NCBI GenBank assembly: GCA_028278005.1
Contig: JANQFD010000105.1
Location: forward strand, 1-13,202
Direction of reading: 5' to 3'
Origin: Chlorobium sp.
Lineage (GTDB): Bacteria; Bacteroidota; Chlorobiia; Chlorobiales; Chlorobiaceae
Length of the DNA stretch: 13,202 nt
In this document: positions 5,531-13,202 of the stretch, in pieces
Numbering within the stretch: the stretch's first letter is position 1
Layout of the letters: each line of letters opens with the position of its first letter
The notes under the pieces: generated by a model
Told to the model about the DNA's origin: nothing
The model's database searches: none
Seen by the model: the letters and a program-made list of their open reading frames with translations, nothing else
Translations under genes and position numbers: made by a program

Positions 5531-7322
5531 ACTTGCTGCTCTTGACGGTTTTCGGTCAGACTGTAAAAAGCCCGGTTCGTTGGTTGTAGGCCTGCTGGTC
5601 GCTCTCGTTTTCACGCTGGCCGGGTGCAGTGGAGAGAAGCACTCTACCGGAAGATCGCCGGGTGATTCGACACTGGTCATTGCCATGCTGGGGGACGCTA
5701 ACTACCTCAATCCGGTTATCGGCGCATCTGTCACATCGAGCAATGTTTACGGATTGCTCTATCCAGGACTCCTCGAGAGCGAATTCGATACGACTTCCGG
5801 TCTCCTGAATTTTGTCGCTCTGGAAAAGAGACTGAGAGAGCAAACAGGCCGGCAATCGGGTAAAAAGCAGGGTGCTGCGCTGGCAAAAACCTGGAGCATG
5901 AGCGAGGATCATCGTTCCTTGACCTATGTGCTGCGAGGAGACGCTAAATGGAATGATGGGACACCGATAACTTCGCATGACTTCAAGTTTGCATACAGAC
6001 TTTACGGCGACCCCGTCATTGCCAGCCCCCGCCAGCAGTTCCTTGCCGAGCTCATGGGAGCTGAAAAGGGCGAGATAGATTTCGAAAAGGCTATCGAAAC
6101 CCCTGACGACACCACCCTTGTGTTTCATTTCTACAAAAAGGTTCCGGAGCAGCTCGCCCTGTTTCACACATCGCTTACCCCTCTTCCGAAACATGTATGG
6201 AAGGATGTCCCGCCTCAGGAGTTCAGAAATTCCCGGCTCAACCAGGAACCGCTTGGTGCCGGCCCGTATGTTCTGAAGGACTGGCGGAAACAGCAGCAGA
6301 TCGTTCTGGCTTCCAATCCGTTGTGCAACCTGCCCAAGCCGGGCAACATCCCCCGCATCATGTACAGGATAGTGCCTGACTATACCGTACGTCTTGCCCA
6401 GCTGCAGACCGGGGCAGTCGATGTCGTTGAGAATATCAAGCCTGAAGATTTTGAGGGTCTTGAAAATGCCAATGCAGGAGTGGAAATCAAATCGGTTGGA
6501 TTACGTGTGTATGATTATGTCGGATGGTCGAATATTGACCAGGACGCTTATCATGCCGACGGTACCATAACCCCCCACCCTCTTTTCGGTTCCGTCAGGG
6601 TAAGGAGGGCATTGACTCTTGCCATCGATCGTCAATCCATTCTGGACGGGTATCTGGGGGAGTACGGCAAGGTGGCGGTTACCGATATTTCCCCTTCCTT
6701 GAAATGGGCCTATAACGAAAAGGTTGCTCCCTATCCTTTTGATCCTGCCGAGGCGGTGAGGCTTCTGGAAGAAGAGGGGTGGAAACCGGGGCCGGACGGT
6801 ATTCGTGAAAAAGGCGGCAGGAAATTCAGTTTTGTGCTCTATACCAATGCCGGTAATGCGCGTAGAAATTTTGCGAGTGTCATTATTCAGCAGAATCTCC
6901 GGGAAATCGGTATTGATTGCAGGCTTGATGTCCAGGAGTCGAATGTTTTTTTTGAGAACCTGCGTCTGCGCAAGATAGATGCATGGATGGCAGGATGGTC
7001 CATCGGACTTGAAATAGATCCCCTCGATGGCTGGGGATCCGATCTCGAGAAAAGCCGGTTTAATTTTACCGGTTATCAGAATCCGAGGATCGATGAACTG
7101 TGCGAACTTGCCAAAAGCGAACTGAATCCGCTCGATGCAAAACCCTACTGGCTCGAATATCAGGAAATTCTGCATCGGGATCAGCCCACAACCTTTCTTT
7201 ACTGGATAAAAGAAACCCAGGGCTTCAACAAGCGGATAGGTGGGGAGGAGCTGAACATACTCAGTACATTCTATAACATCGACGACTGGACACTTTCTCC
7301 GGCTGCGAGTGTTGCGGAATAA
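5523..7322 (+). CDS. ABC transporter substrate-binding lipoprotein, family 5 (oligopeptide/dipeptide type)
   Basis: This is a probable extracytoplasmic solute-binding protein of the SBP_bac_5 (DppA/OppA-like) family, 599 residues. A lipoprotein signal spans residues 1-35, with hydrophobic GSLVVGLLVALVFTLAGC and a lipobox ending in Cys35. Family segments follow: LTYVLRGDAKWNDGTPITSHDFKFAYR, PLGAGPYVLKDW and VRRALTLAIDRQSILDGYLG. The ligand could be peptides, nickel or another small solute; this cannot be read. I chose ATG 5523, with AAGGA at 5516-5520 only 2 bases away. An in-frame TTG at 5496 would add nine residues before an already long n-region. It overlaps hprK by 8 nt, so it is likely co-expressed. 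A DppB-like permease lies 194 bases downstream, its presumed partner. Confidence 0.87.
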   Translation: MNKLAALDGFRSDCKKPGSLVVGLLVALVFTLAGCSGEKHSTGRSPGDSTLVIAMLGDANYLNPVIGASVTSSNVYGLLYPGLLESEFDTTSGLLNFVALEKRLREQTGRQSGKKQGAALAKTWSMSEDHRSLTYVLRGDAKWNDGTPITSHDFKFAYRLYGDPVIASPRQQFLAELMGAEKGEIDFEKAIETPDDTTLVFHFYKKVPEQLALFHTSLTPLPKHVWKDVPPQEFRNSRLNQEPLGAGPYVLKDWRKQQQIVLASNPLCNLPKPGNIPRIMYRIVPDYTVRLAQLQTGAVDVVENIKPEDFEGLENANAGVEIKSVGLRVYDYVGWSNIDQDAYHADGTITPHPLFGSVRVRRALTLAIDRQSILDGYLGEYGKVAVTDISPSLKWAYNEKVAPYPFDPAEAVRLLEEEGWKPGPDGIREKGGRKFSFVLYTNAGNARRNFASVIIQQNLREIGIDCRLDVQESNVFFENLRLRKIDAWMAGWSIGLEIDPLDGWGSDLEKSRFNFTGYQNPRIDELCELAKSELNPLDAKPYWLEYQEILHRDQPTTFLYWIKETQGFNKRIGGEELNILSTFYNIDDWTLSPAASVAE

Positions 7323-7470
7323 AGGACCGGCGAGAAGTCTTCAGCAGGCAGTTGGCAATGATTGTAAAGGGTCATGGAGAAGATGAGAGGAAAACAGCTG
7401 AAGATAATTCGACATCGTATTTCTGCTCAGCAGAGAGGTAATCATAATCGGTAAAGACCGGCAGACGACA

Positions 7471-7503
7471 ACAGATTAAACGAATCAACAGATCAACAAT
7501 TAT
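7471..7503 (+). repeat. Degenerate 8-bp tandem repeat before the permease gene
   Basis: Between the binding protein and the permease (7323-7516, no gene seen), four near-octamers follow each other: ACAGATTA, ACGAATCA, ACAGATCA and ACAATTAT, with one extra A after the first. The array ends 13 bases before the permease ATG. Its core ACAGATCAACA (7488-7498) recurs exactly at 9719-9729, about 20 bases before the TPR lipoprotein start. The remainder of the gap contains only short stems, such as CGGT/ACCG near 7449-7460, and no promoter I would defend. Confidence 0.45.
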
Positions 7504-7516
7504 AGTTAGCCACTGA

Positions 7517-8482
7517 ATGCTTTTGTATATAGCCCGCCGGCTCCTGGTTGCAATTCCGCTGGTATTCGGCGTTCTTACGCTGACCTTTTTCATCATACGG
7601 CTTGCTCCGGGTGATCCTGCGGCGCTTTTCATACAGCCGGGGATAAGCCCGAAGGTTGCCGATCAGATCCGTGAGCAATACGGGCTGAACGATCCTTTGC
7701 TGATCCAGTACATAAAGTGGCTGGGGAGCGTGCTGCAGGGAGATTTCGGCCGGAGTTTCAGCCGTGCGCAGCAGCCGGTTTTCGATGTCATCGCCCAGGC
7801 GTTACCTGTCACCATAACCATAGCCCTGCTTACCCTTGTGGCAAACTTTATTCTGGGTATTTTCATAGGGGTTATTTCGGCGGTAAAGCAGAACAGTTTT
7901 CTCGACAGATCTCTGACGGTCGGAGCGCTTTTTTTCTACTCGATGCCCGAGTTCTGGTTTGCTTTGATGATGATTATTGTTTTTGCTTTGAAACTGCAAA
8001 TCTTTCCTGCCTCCGGCCTCAACGAGGTAGGTGCCGAATCGTACGGTCCTGTAAGGTTCCTGCTCGACAGGATATGGCATCTTGTGCTGCCCGTAACGGT
8101 ATTGAGTATCAACGGTGCCGCCGGTATTGCCCGATATGTCCGGGGAAGCATGCTTGAAGTGATAAGACAGGATTACATCCGGACGGCAAAGGCAAAAGGT
8201 CTTTCCGAGAGAGTGGTTATCTTTCGCCACGCTCTTCGCAACGCTCTTCTGCCGGTCATTACCCTGATGGGCGGTTCACTGCCGTTTATCTTCAGCGGTG
8301 CATTGTTCATAGAGGTTATTTTCGCGTTTCCCGGTATGGGACGGGTGACCGTAGAGGCTATTTTCGCTCGTGACTATCCGCTCATTATCGCCAATACCTT
8401 TATATCAGGTACCCTGATCATTATCGGTAATCTTGTTGCGGACGTATTGTATGCTGTCGTCGATCCGAGAATCAAGCTTTAA
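7517..8482 (+). CDS. ABC transporter permease, DppB/OppB type
   Basis: This is an inner membrane permease of the binding-protein-dependent transport family that imports peptides, nickel or similar solutes, 321 residues. Hydrophobic segments lie at about 9-28, 98-122, 133-158, 186-206, 246-268 and 287-313. The N-terminal RRLLVAIPLVFGVLTLTFF, then RLAPGDPA, is characteristic of DppB/OppB. The cytoplasmic EAA loop that contacts the ATPase is at about 219-246, and the end VVDPRIKL is typical. ATG 7517 lacks a clear Shine-Dalgarno sequence, but the N-terminus matches the family exactly. The binding protein gene is upstream. The partner DppC permease and the DppD/DppF ATPases are absent downstream, where ruvB starts after 30 bases. 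They are presumably encoded elsewhere. Confidence 0.92.
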   Translation: MLLYIARRLLVAIPLVFGVLTLTFFIIRLAPGDPAALFIQPGISPKVADQIREQYGLNDPLLIQYIKWLGSVLQGDFGRSFSRAQQPVFDVIAQALPVTITIALLTLVANFILGIFIGVISAVKQNSFLDRSLTVGALFFYSMPEFWFALMMIIVFALKLQIFPASGLNEVGAESYGPVRFLLDRIWHLVLPVTVLSINGAAGIARYVRGSMLEVIRQDYIRTAKAKGLSERVVIFRHALRNALLPVITLMGGSLPFIFSGALFIEVIFAFPGMGRVTVEAIFARDYPLIIANTFISGTLIIIGNLVADVLYAVVDPRIKL

Positions 8483-8512
8483 CCGTTTTTTCAAACTTTT
8501 TCCGCTGCTGCC

Positions 8513-9544
8513 GTGCGCAATGAATTGTTGAATACACCTGCAAGTCCTGCCGAAGAGAAATTCGAGGAACAGATACGTCCCCTCTCTCTCGACGATTTTT
8601 CCGGCCAGCCGAGACTGACCGACAATCTTCGGGTTTTTATAGCAGCGGCGCTGAAAAGGGGAGAGGCCCTTGATCATGTGCTTTTTTCCGGGCCTCCGGG
8701 CCTTGGCAAAACAACACTTGCACATATTATTGCGGCGGAACTGGGCGGTGGCATAAAGGTGTCATCCGGTCCCTTGCTCGATAAACCGGGAAATCTTGCA
8801 GGAATACTGACAAGCCTTAAAAAAGGCGATGTACTCTTCATAGATGAAATCCACAGACTTACCCCGGCAGTTGAAGAGTATCTGTATTCAGCCATGGAGG
8901 ATTTTCGTATCGATATTCTTCTGGAAAGCGGACCTTCAGCTCGAGCCGTACAACTGAAGCTCGAGCCGTTTACTCTGGTCGGTGCGACAACCAGAGCGGG
9001 AATGCTGACCTCACCGCTTCGCGCCCGCTTCGGCATATCCAACCGTCTTGATTATTACTCTGCTGATATTCTTGAGCGTATTATTGTCAGAACGGCGACA
9101 ATACTCGGGGTTGTTATAGAAGGGAGTGCTGCAACAGAAATTGCCCGCCGCTCAAGAGGTACTCCCCGTATTGCAAACCGTCTGCTCAAACGTGCACGTG
9201 ATTTTACACAGGTAGCCGATTCATCAACCATTACAACCGAACTTGCAAAAAGAACGCTCACTGCGCTTGAAATCGACAATGACGGGCTTGACGACATGGA
9301 CAAGAAAATCATGCTTGCCCTCATCGAAAAGTTCAATGGAGGACCGGTTGGCATTTCTTCCCTAGCGGTTTCCGTAGGGGAAGAGCAGGATACGATAGAG
9401 GAGGTCTATGAGCCCTATCTTATCCAGGCAGGTTTTATTTCACGAACACCCAGGGGTCGGGTTGCAACAAAGAATGCTTACCTCAAGTTTACCGGTTCCT
9501 GGCCCGGTGCCGGGGGAAACGGCCCGTTGTTTAAGGGGGAATAG
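8513..9544 (+). CDS. ruvB: Holliday junction branch migration helicase RuvB
   Basis: RuvB is the AAA+ motor that drives branch migration of Holliday junctions with RuvA. The 343-residue protein has Walker A GPPGLGKTT at 60-68, Walker B DEIH at 111-114, sensor 1 GATTRAGMLTSPLRARFG at 157-174 (with the arginine finger), and sensor 2 GTPRIANRLLKR at 216-227. A winged-helix domain (about 257-325) with YLIQAGFISRTPRGR closes it. Length is normal for RuvB. The start is GTG at 8513, since no in-frame ATG lies nearby; the sequence before it is pyrimidine-rich and lacks a Shine-Dalgarno sequence. It follows the permease by 30 bases and may share its transcript. RuvA and RuvC are not in the window. Confidence 0.96.
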   Translation: MRNELLNTPASPAEEKFEEQIRPLSLDDFSGQPRLTDNLRVFIAAALKRGEALDHVLFSGPPGLGKTTLAHIIAAELGGGIKVSSGPLLDKPGNLAGILTSLKKGDVLFIDEIHRLTPAVEEYLYSAMEDFRIDILLESGPSARAVQLKLEPFTLVGATTRAGMLTSPLRARFGISNRLDYYSADILERIIVRTATILGVVIEGSAATEIARRSRGTPRIANRLLKRARDFTQVADSSTITTELAKRTLTALEIDNDGLDDMDKKIMLALIEKFNGGPVGISSLAVSVGEEQDTIEEVYEPYLIQAGFISRTPRGRVATKNAYLKFTGSWPGAGGNGPLFKGE

Positions 9545-9655
9545 GTGAATAGTCGGAAATGGGCAAAGCGAATCGGCGGTCTTTCGATGCCGACGGCGAT
9601 TACCGGAGGAAACATCGGAAATCGATATCGGGTTTCGGGATTGATCAGTAAATGA
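9545..9655 (+). other. Possible 36-codon open frame after ruvB
   Basis: Immediately after the ruvB stop, GTG at 9545 opens a frame of 36 codons ending in TGA at 9655 (product beginning MNSRKWAKRIGG). A G-rich AAGGGGGA (9533-9540), within the end of ruvB, could act as ribosome binding site. The product resembles nothing I know, and the same sequence holds several short inverted and direct ATCGG/CGATT elements, so it may be untranslated leader for the next gene. Confidence 0.15.
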
Positions 9656-9737
9656 GGGATATACCGTGTAGCGGCTGGAAGTGTAGATGAGTGATTGTAT
9701 AGTGAGAAAAATCATGACACAGATCAACAGTTTTTTC

Positions 9738-9745
9738 AGGTGGGA
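9738..9745 (+). promoter_or_regulatory. Ribosome binding site deciding the TPR lipoprotein start
   Basis: AGGTGGGA sits 4 bases before ATG 9750. It selects this start over the in-frame ATGs at 9714 and 9687 and gives a proper lipoprotein signal peptide at the N-terminus. Confidence 0.65.
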
Positions 9746-9749
9746 CAGT

Positions 9750-11447
9750 ATGAGCAGGCTTACCCGTTATCTTTTTTTTCTGCTGTTTCCTGCCGTTTTT
9801 TTTCTCCCCGGATGTATGGGAAGCGTTCCTGCCGGGAAAGTTTCACAAATGCCCGGTGATTCTCTTTCCAGCGCATCCCGGGATTTGTTTGTCGCAGGTG
9901 CCTTTTCCGCTGCAAAAAAGGACTATGCCGCTGCAATTGCTCATTACAAGAAGGTTCTCGCAGTACAACCGGAAAATCCTGCCATTCTTTTTTCGTTGTC
10001 GAAAGCCTTTGTCGGGTTGAGGGAACCGGATTCCGCAAGGTATTACGGTGAACAGGCAGTTTCCTACAGCCCTTCCAACAAATATTACCGTCGACAGCTT
10101 GCCGGGATATATTTCGATATGAAAATGTTTCCTGAAGCAGCATTGCAGTTCGAGCGTCTTGCTGAAATGGAGCCCACAGAAAAGCGCCACCTGTTTTACC
10201 TTGCGCATGCCTACCTTGCCGATGAAAAGTACGAAGAGGCACTTGGTGTTTTTTCTCGCATCCTTGAGTTTGATCCGGAAAATGAAAATGCTCAGGTTCA
10301 GGCACTCTGGCTCGAACTCAAGCTCAAACGGTACGGGGCTGCAATCTATACTCTGGAAAGCCTGATGGAAAACAACGGGAATGACGACAAACTGCAGCTT
10401 ACTCTGGGGGAACTGTATTTCCGGTCGGGCAAAGTTGACAAGGCGGTTGAAATATTCAAAAATATGGTTGACGAAAAACCGGCATTTATACCTGCCTGGG
10501 TGGCGCTTTTTGAGGCATATATCGAACAGGGGGAACAGGAGCGGTTTCTCCTGGAGCTGAAGCGCTTTTATGCTGTTGAAGAAATTGATGTTTCCCGGAA
10601 GATCGAGCTGGCAAAACTTTTTATTATCAGGGCAGAAAAAGAAGAAGCCTACTGGAAGCCGGCCGGCACAATGGTTGGCGAACTTGTGATGTTTCGTCCG
10701 GATGATCCCTCGGTGTATGTCATTCGAGGTGTTTATCATCTGGGACAGAAAAAATTCGCACGGGCAACCGGTGATTTTCAGAAAGCTCTGGATCTCGATT
10801 CGCAGAACAGCTTTGCCTGGGAGGAGCTTGCTTCGGCATTTATGTCTCAAGAGCAGTACCTTCAGGTTCTGTATACCGTCAAGCAGGCGAAGAAAAGCGT
10901 CGGCAGATCATCACAGCGTCTCGAGGTAATGAAGGGATTTGCGCTGTTTCGTCTCGAAAAGTACCGGGAATCGGTTGAAGTGCTTGAGAAGGTACTGGCT
11001 TTCAAAGAGGGCAAACCTTCTCGGTGGTTGCTTGTTCAAGCCAGTGTCACCCGTGCAATGGCGTATGACAAGCTGCGCGATCAAGTCAGGAGCATCAAAG
11101 CGTACAAGGATGTACTTGAAATAGATCCTGAAAATGCTCTGGCATGGAATAATCTTGCATACCTTTACGCTGAAAGAGGGGAAAATCTTGAAGAGGCGAT
11201 GCGCTTTGCGAAGCAGGCCGTTGATGCCGAACCGGAAAATCCGGTTTTTCTCGATACACTTGGGTGGTTGTATTATAAAACAGGTAACTATCAGAAGGCA
11301 CGCGAGCTCATTGAAAAGGCGTTATCAAAGGAACCGGACGAACCTGAGATTTATGAACATCTGTCTGAAATCCTGCGTGCATTGGGAGATGCCGACAAAG
11401 CAGGTGAATATCTCGAAAAAGCCCGGGAGTTGAGAAACAAAGAGTGA
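9750..11447 (+). CDS. TPR-repeat lipoprotein, function unknown
   Basis: The 565-residue protein begins with a lipoprotein signal peptide (basic MSRLTRY, a Phe/Leu-rich core and lipobox LPGC with Cys22), so it is predicted to be membrane-anchored outside the cytoplasm. The remainder is a series of tetratricopeptide repeats covering roughly residues 45-560. Clear units include AAIAHYKKVLAVQPENPAI, ALGVFSRILEFDPENENA, AVEIFKNMVDEKPAF, ATGDFQKALDLDSQNSFA, SIKAYKDVLEIDPENALAWNN and ARELIEKALSKEPDEPEI. TPR proteins act as protein-binding scaffolds, but the partner is not evident. The final units (WNNLAYLYAERG and DTLGWLYYKTGNY) recur in many TPR proteins linked to envelope or secretion functions. 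It stands alone, 205 bases after ruvB and convergent with nifJ. A long open frame on the opposite strand (9843-10850) is a shadow of its codon bias. Confidence 0.87.
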   Translation: MSRLTRYLFFLLFPAVFFLPGCMGSVPAGKVSQMPGDSLSSASRDLFVAGAFSAAKKDYAAAIAHYKKVLAVQPENPAILFSLSKAFVGLREPDSARYYGEQAVSYSPSNKYYRRQLAGIYFDMKMFPEAALQFERLAEMEPTEKRHLFYLAHAYLADEKYEEALGVFSRILEFDPENENAQVQALWLELKLKRYGAAIYTLESLMENNGNDDKLQLTLGELYFRSGKVDKAVEIFKNMVDEKPAFIPAWVALFEAYIEQGEQERFLLELKRFYAVEEIDVSRKIELAKLFIIRAEKEEAYWKPAGTMVGELVMFRPDDPSVYVIRGVYHLGQKKFARATGDFQKALDLDSQNSFAWEELASAFMSQEQYLQVLYTVKQAKKSVGRSSQRLEVMKGFALFRLEKYRESVEVLEKVLAFKEGKPSRWLLVQASVTRAMAYDKLRDQVRSIKAYKDVLEIDPENALAWNNLAYLYAERGENLEEAMRFAKQAVDAEPENPVFLDTLGWLYYKTGNYQKARELIEKALSKEPDEPEIYEHLSEILRALGDADKAGEYLEKARELRNKE

Positions 11448-11506
11448 ACAGAACGATACGTTCAGGGGACGAAGGGGTAAAAGAAAAAAAGGCTTCAACA
11501 GAGCAT

Positions 11507-11550
11507 AAAAAAAGGGTGCTGTCGATTTGTTCTCGATGCACCCTTTTGCT
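11507..11550. terminator. Bidirectional terminator between the TPR gene and nifJ
   Basis: GGGTGC (11514-11519) pairs with GCACCC (11538-11543), extended by AAAA (11510-11513) with TTTT (11544-11547). A second small stem, TCGA with TCGA, lies in the loop. On the minus strand the stem is followed by seven T residues, which suits nifJ, whose stop is 30 bases upstream in that direction. On the plus strand the tail TTTTGCTTTTC is weaker but usable for the TPR gene. Confidence 0.85.
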
Positions 11551-11579
11551 TTTCAGGCTTACGTTCGAGCCGTTAAAAA

Positions 11580-13202
11580 CTAATCATTCTCGAATTTTCT
11601 TGCCGCAAGGTATTCGTATGTAGCGTAGCGTTCGTCAACTTCCTGCTGAATTTCCTTGTAATACGCTTTTGCCAGTTCAGGATGGCTTTTCTTGAGCATC
11701 CGGAAACGGTTTTCCGTATTGAGAAACTGCTCGACAGGAATCTTGGGCTTTTTCGAATCGAGAATTAACGGATTCTTACCTTCTTTCCTTCTTTCGGGGT
11801 TGAAGCGATACAGCAGCCAGTGCCCGGAATCGACGGCAAGCTTCTGCTGTTCCATACCTGTCGCCATGTTGATTCCATGGGCAATACAGTGAGAGTAAGC
11901 GATGATGATCGACGGGCCGTCATACGCCTCGGCCTCGATGAACGCTTTCAGTGTCTGCTCGTCCCTGGAGCCCATTGCAACACTGGCCACATAGGCGTTG
12001 CCGTAGGTCATCGAGATCATGCCCAGATCTTTTTTGGTCATCGGCCTTCCGGCAGCAGCAAATTTCGCCACCGCAGCTTTCGGCGTCGCTTTCGATGCCT
12101 GTCCACCGGTGTTCGAGTAAACTTCGGTGTCGAGCACAATCAGGTTGACGTTCTGACCGCTCGCAGTGATATGGTCAACGCCGCTGTAACCGATATCGTA
12201 AGCCCAGCCGTCACCACCGATACCCCAGACGCTTTTCTTGGCCAGCATGTCGGCGATTGGCATAAGGTTTTTCGCTTCGATCCGGTCGATGGTTGCAAGC
12301 TTTTCCTTGAGAATTGCAATTCTCTCACGCTGCTCGAAAATTTCGGGTTCGTTTGTCTGTGTCGCTTCGATGATCTCCTTCGCAAGGGTTTCACCTATCT
12401 CTGATGAAAGAGCTTTCACGAGTTCTTCAGCATACTCCTTCTGTTTGTCGATCGAGATTCTGAAACCCATTGCAAATTCTGCGGTATCTTCAAACAGCGA
12501 GTTCGACCAGGTTGGTCCGCGGCCTTCGTCGTTGGTGCAGAACGGTGTCGTAGGAAGGTTGCCGCCGTAAATCGACGAACAGCCGGTGGCATTGCCGAGT
12601 ACGAGACGGTCTCCCCAGAGCTGGCTCATGAGCTTGACATACTGTGTTTCGCCGCAGCCCGCACAGGCGCCCGAGAACTCAAAAAGAGGACGCTGGAGCT
12701 GCTGCTCCTTGACCAGTTTGAGGTTGATTTTCGAACGGTCGTATTCAGGAATACTGAGGAAATATTCCCAGTTTTCTCTTTCAGGTTTGCGCAGCGGTAA
12801 CTGGAGGCCCATGTTAAGCGCATGCCTTTCGGGATTCTTTTTGTCTTTACCCGGACAGATGTTGACACATATTTCACAGCCGGTACAGTCTTCGACGGAA
12901 ACCTGAATGGTGTATTTCTGGCCGGCCCAGTTCTTTGCCTTTGCGTCTGCATGCTTGAAGGTTGCCGGAGCATTTTCGAGATGTTCCGGGTCATACACTT
13001 TCGAGCGGATTACCGAGTGCGGGCACATCATCGCGCATTTGCCGCACTGGATACAGACATCCTCTTCCCATACCGGTACCTTTTCGGCAAGGTTACGCTT
13101 TTCATATTTCGCCGTACTGACCGGAAACGTGCCGTCATCGGGCATCTGGCTTACCGGAACGGAGTCTCCTTCACCCAGAATGATTGTTGCAAGCGTGTTG
13201 CA
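11580..13202 (-). CDS. nifJ: Pyruvate:ferredoxin (flavodoxin) oxidoreductase, C-terminal part, cut by window edge
   Basis: This single-chain PFOR interconverts pyruvate, CoA and ferredoxin with acetyl-CoA and CO2; in green sulfur bacteria it mainly runs as pyruvate synthase. The 540 visible residues are the C-terminal half of a protein of about 1180. The frame is open to base 13202, so the N-terminal part is beyond the window. Counted from the first visible residue: two ferredoxin-type clusters, CIQCGKCAMMCP at 50-61 and CTGCEICVNICP at 106-117; the proximal-cluster cysteines at 180, 183 and 208, with the fourth at 439; and the thiamine diphosphate motif GDGWAYDIGYSGVDH at 330-344 with NTGGQAS at 364-370. 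The C-terminus lacks the long extension of the Desulfovibrio africanus enzyme. It ends in TAG and a terminator. An internal ATG at 13145 is not the start. Confidence 0.95.
   Translation of the reverse strand, partial: CNTLATIILGEGDSVPVSQMPDDGTFPVSTAKYEKRNLAEKVPVWEEDVCIQCGKCAMMCPHSVIRSKVYDPEHLENAPATFKHADAKAKNWAGQKYTIQVSVEDCTGCEICVNICPGKDKKNPERHALNMGLQLPLRKPERENWEYFLSIPEYDRSKINLKLVKEQQLQRPLFEFSGACAGCGETQYVKLMSQLWGDRLVLGNATGCSSIYGGNLPTTPFCTNDEGRGPTWSNSLFEDTAEFAMGFRISIDKQKEYAEELVKALSSEIGETLAKEIIEATQTNEPEIFEQRERIAILKEKLATIDRIEAKNLMPIADMLAKKSVWGIGGDGWAYDIGYSGVDHITASGQNVNLIVLDTEVYSNTGGQASKATPKAAVAKFAAAGRPMTKKDLGMISMTYGNAYVASVAMGSRDEQTLKAFIEAEAYDGPSIIIAYSHCIAHGINMATGMEQQKLAVDSGHWLLYRFNPERRKEGKNPLILDSKKPKIPVEQFLNTENRFRMLKKSHPELAKAYYKEIQQEVDERYATYEYLAARKFEND

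Noticed and set aside
5556..6194. 212-codon minus-strand open frame over the binding protein gene
   Set aside because: Shadow; no motifs and no ribosome binding site, opposite a convincing lipoprotein.
9843..10850. 335-codon open frame on the minus strand inside the TPR lipoprotein gene
   Set aside because: It is completely antisense to a well-supported gene, its product has no recognisable domain and an odd Cys/Phe-rich composition, and it arises from the codon bias of the plus strand.
11820..12404. 194-codon plus-strand open frame over nifJ
   Set aside because: Antisense to the conserved thiamine diphosphate domain of PFOR; composition is that of a reversed reading.
13088..13145. ATG at 13145 as the start of a separate short PFOR subunit
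   Set aside because: The frame continues without a stop to the window edge, and the preceding residues match the usual PFOR interior, so this is a truncated view of one long gene.

Overview
The window looks like chromosomal DNA of a green sulfur bacterium (Chlorobiaceae). The diagnostic gene is pscC at the left edge, which encodes the membrane-anchored cytochrome c-551 of the homodimeric P840 reaction centre, a protein known only from this group. A pyruvate:ferredoxin oxidoreductase at the right edge fits, because these organisms use that enzyme as pyruvate synthase beside the reductive TCA cycle. Genus is not assignable from the sequence alone.

Layout. (1) 169-903 (+): pscC, with an unusually acidic linker. 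It converges with queF (984-1376, -), and the two share a bidirectional terminator at 931-964. (2) A divergent intergenic stretch (1377-1524) holds a candidate queF promoter and a run of 7-bp tandem repeats that ends just before the next start codon. (3) 1525-4038 (+): a tightly packed run of a class I methyltransferase, an uncharacterised protein (probably DUF4905-type) and a XerC-type tyrosine recombinase, joined by 8-nt and 1-nt overlaps. (4) 4105-7322 (+): a short ribosome hibernation factor (hpf), a strong hairpin, HPr kinase/phosphorylase (hprK) and a family 5 substrate-binding lipoprotein overlapping hprK by 8 nt. (5) 7517-9544 (+): a DppB/OppB-type permease, then ruvB starting with GTG. 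(6) 9750-11447 (+): a large TPR lipoprotein, converging with (7) 11580-13202 (-): the C-terminal part of nifJ/por, cut by the window edge. A hairpin terminator at 11507-11550 separates the last two.

How they fit together. Most genes are housekeeping: photosynthetic electron transfer, queuosine synthesis, chromosome dimer resolution, branch migration, ribosome hibernation and central carbon fixation. The hpf-hprK pair recalls the proteobacterial rpoN-hpf-ptsN neighbourhood and may link ribosome hibernation with HprK-type signalling; that link is inference. The oligopeptide-type transporter parts are incomplete here, with one binding protein and one permease but no second permease or ATPases.

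I see no mobile element, CRISPR array, tRNA, rRNA or phage gene, and no clearly new multi-gene system. The points most worth a second look are the pscC linker, the heptamer repeats at a start codon, the hpf-hprK context, and several genes that start without a Shine-Dalgarno sequence behind pyrimidine-rich leaders. No gene-free stretch exceeds about 205 bases.
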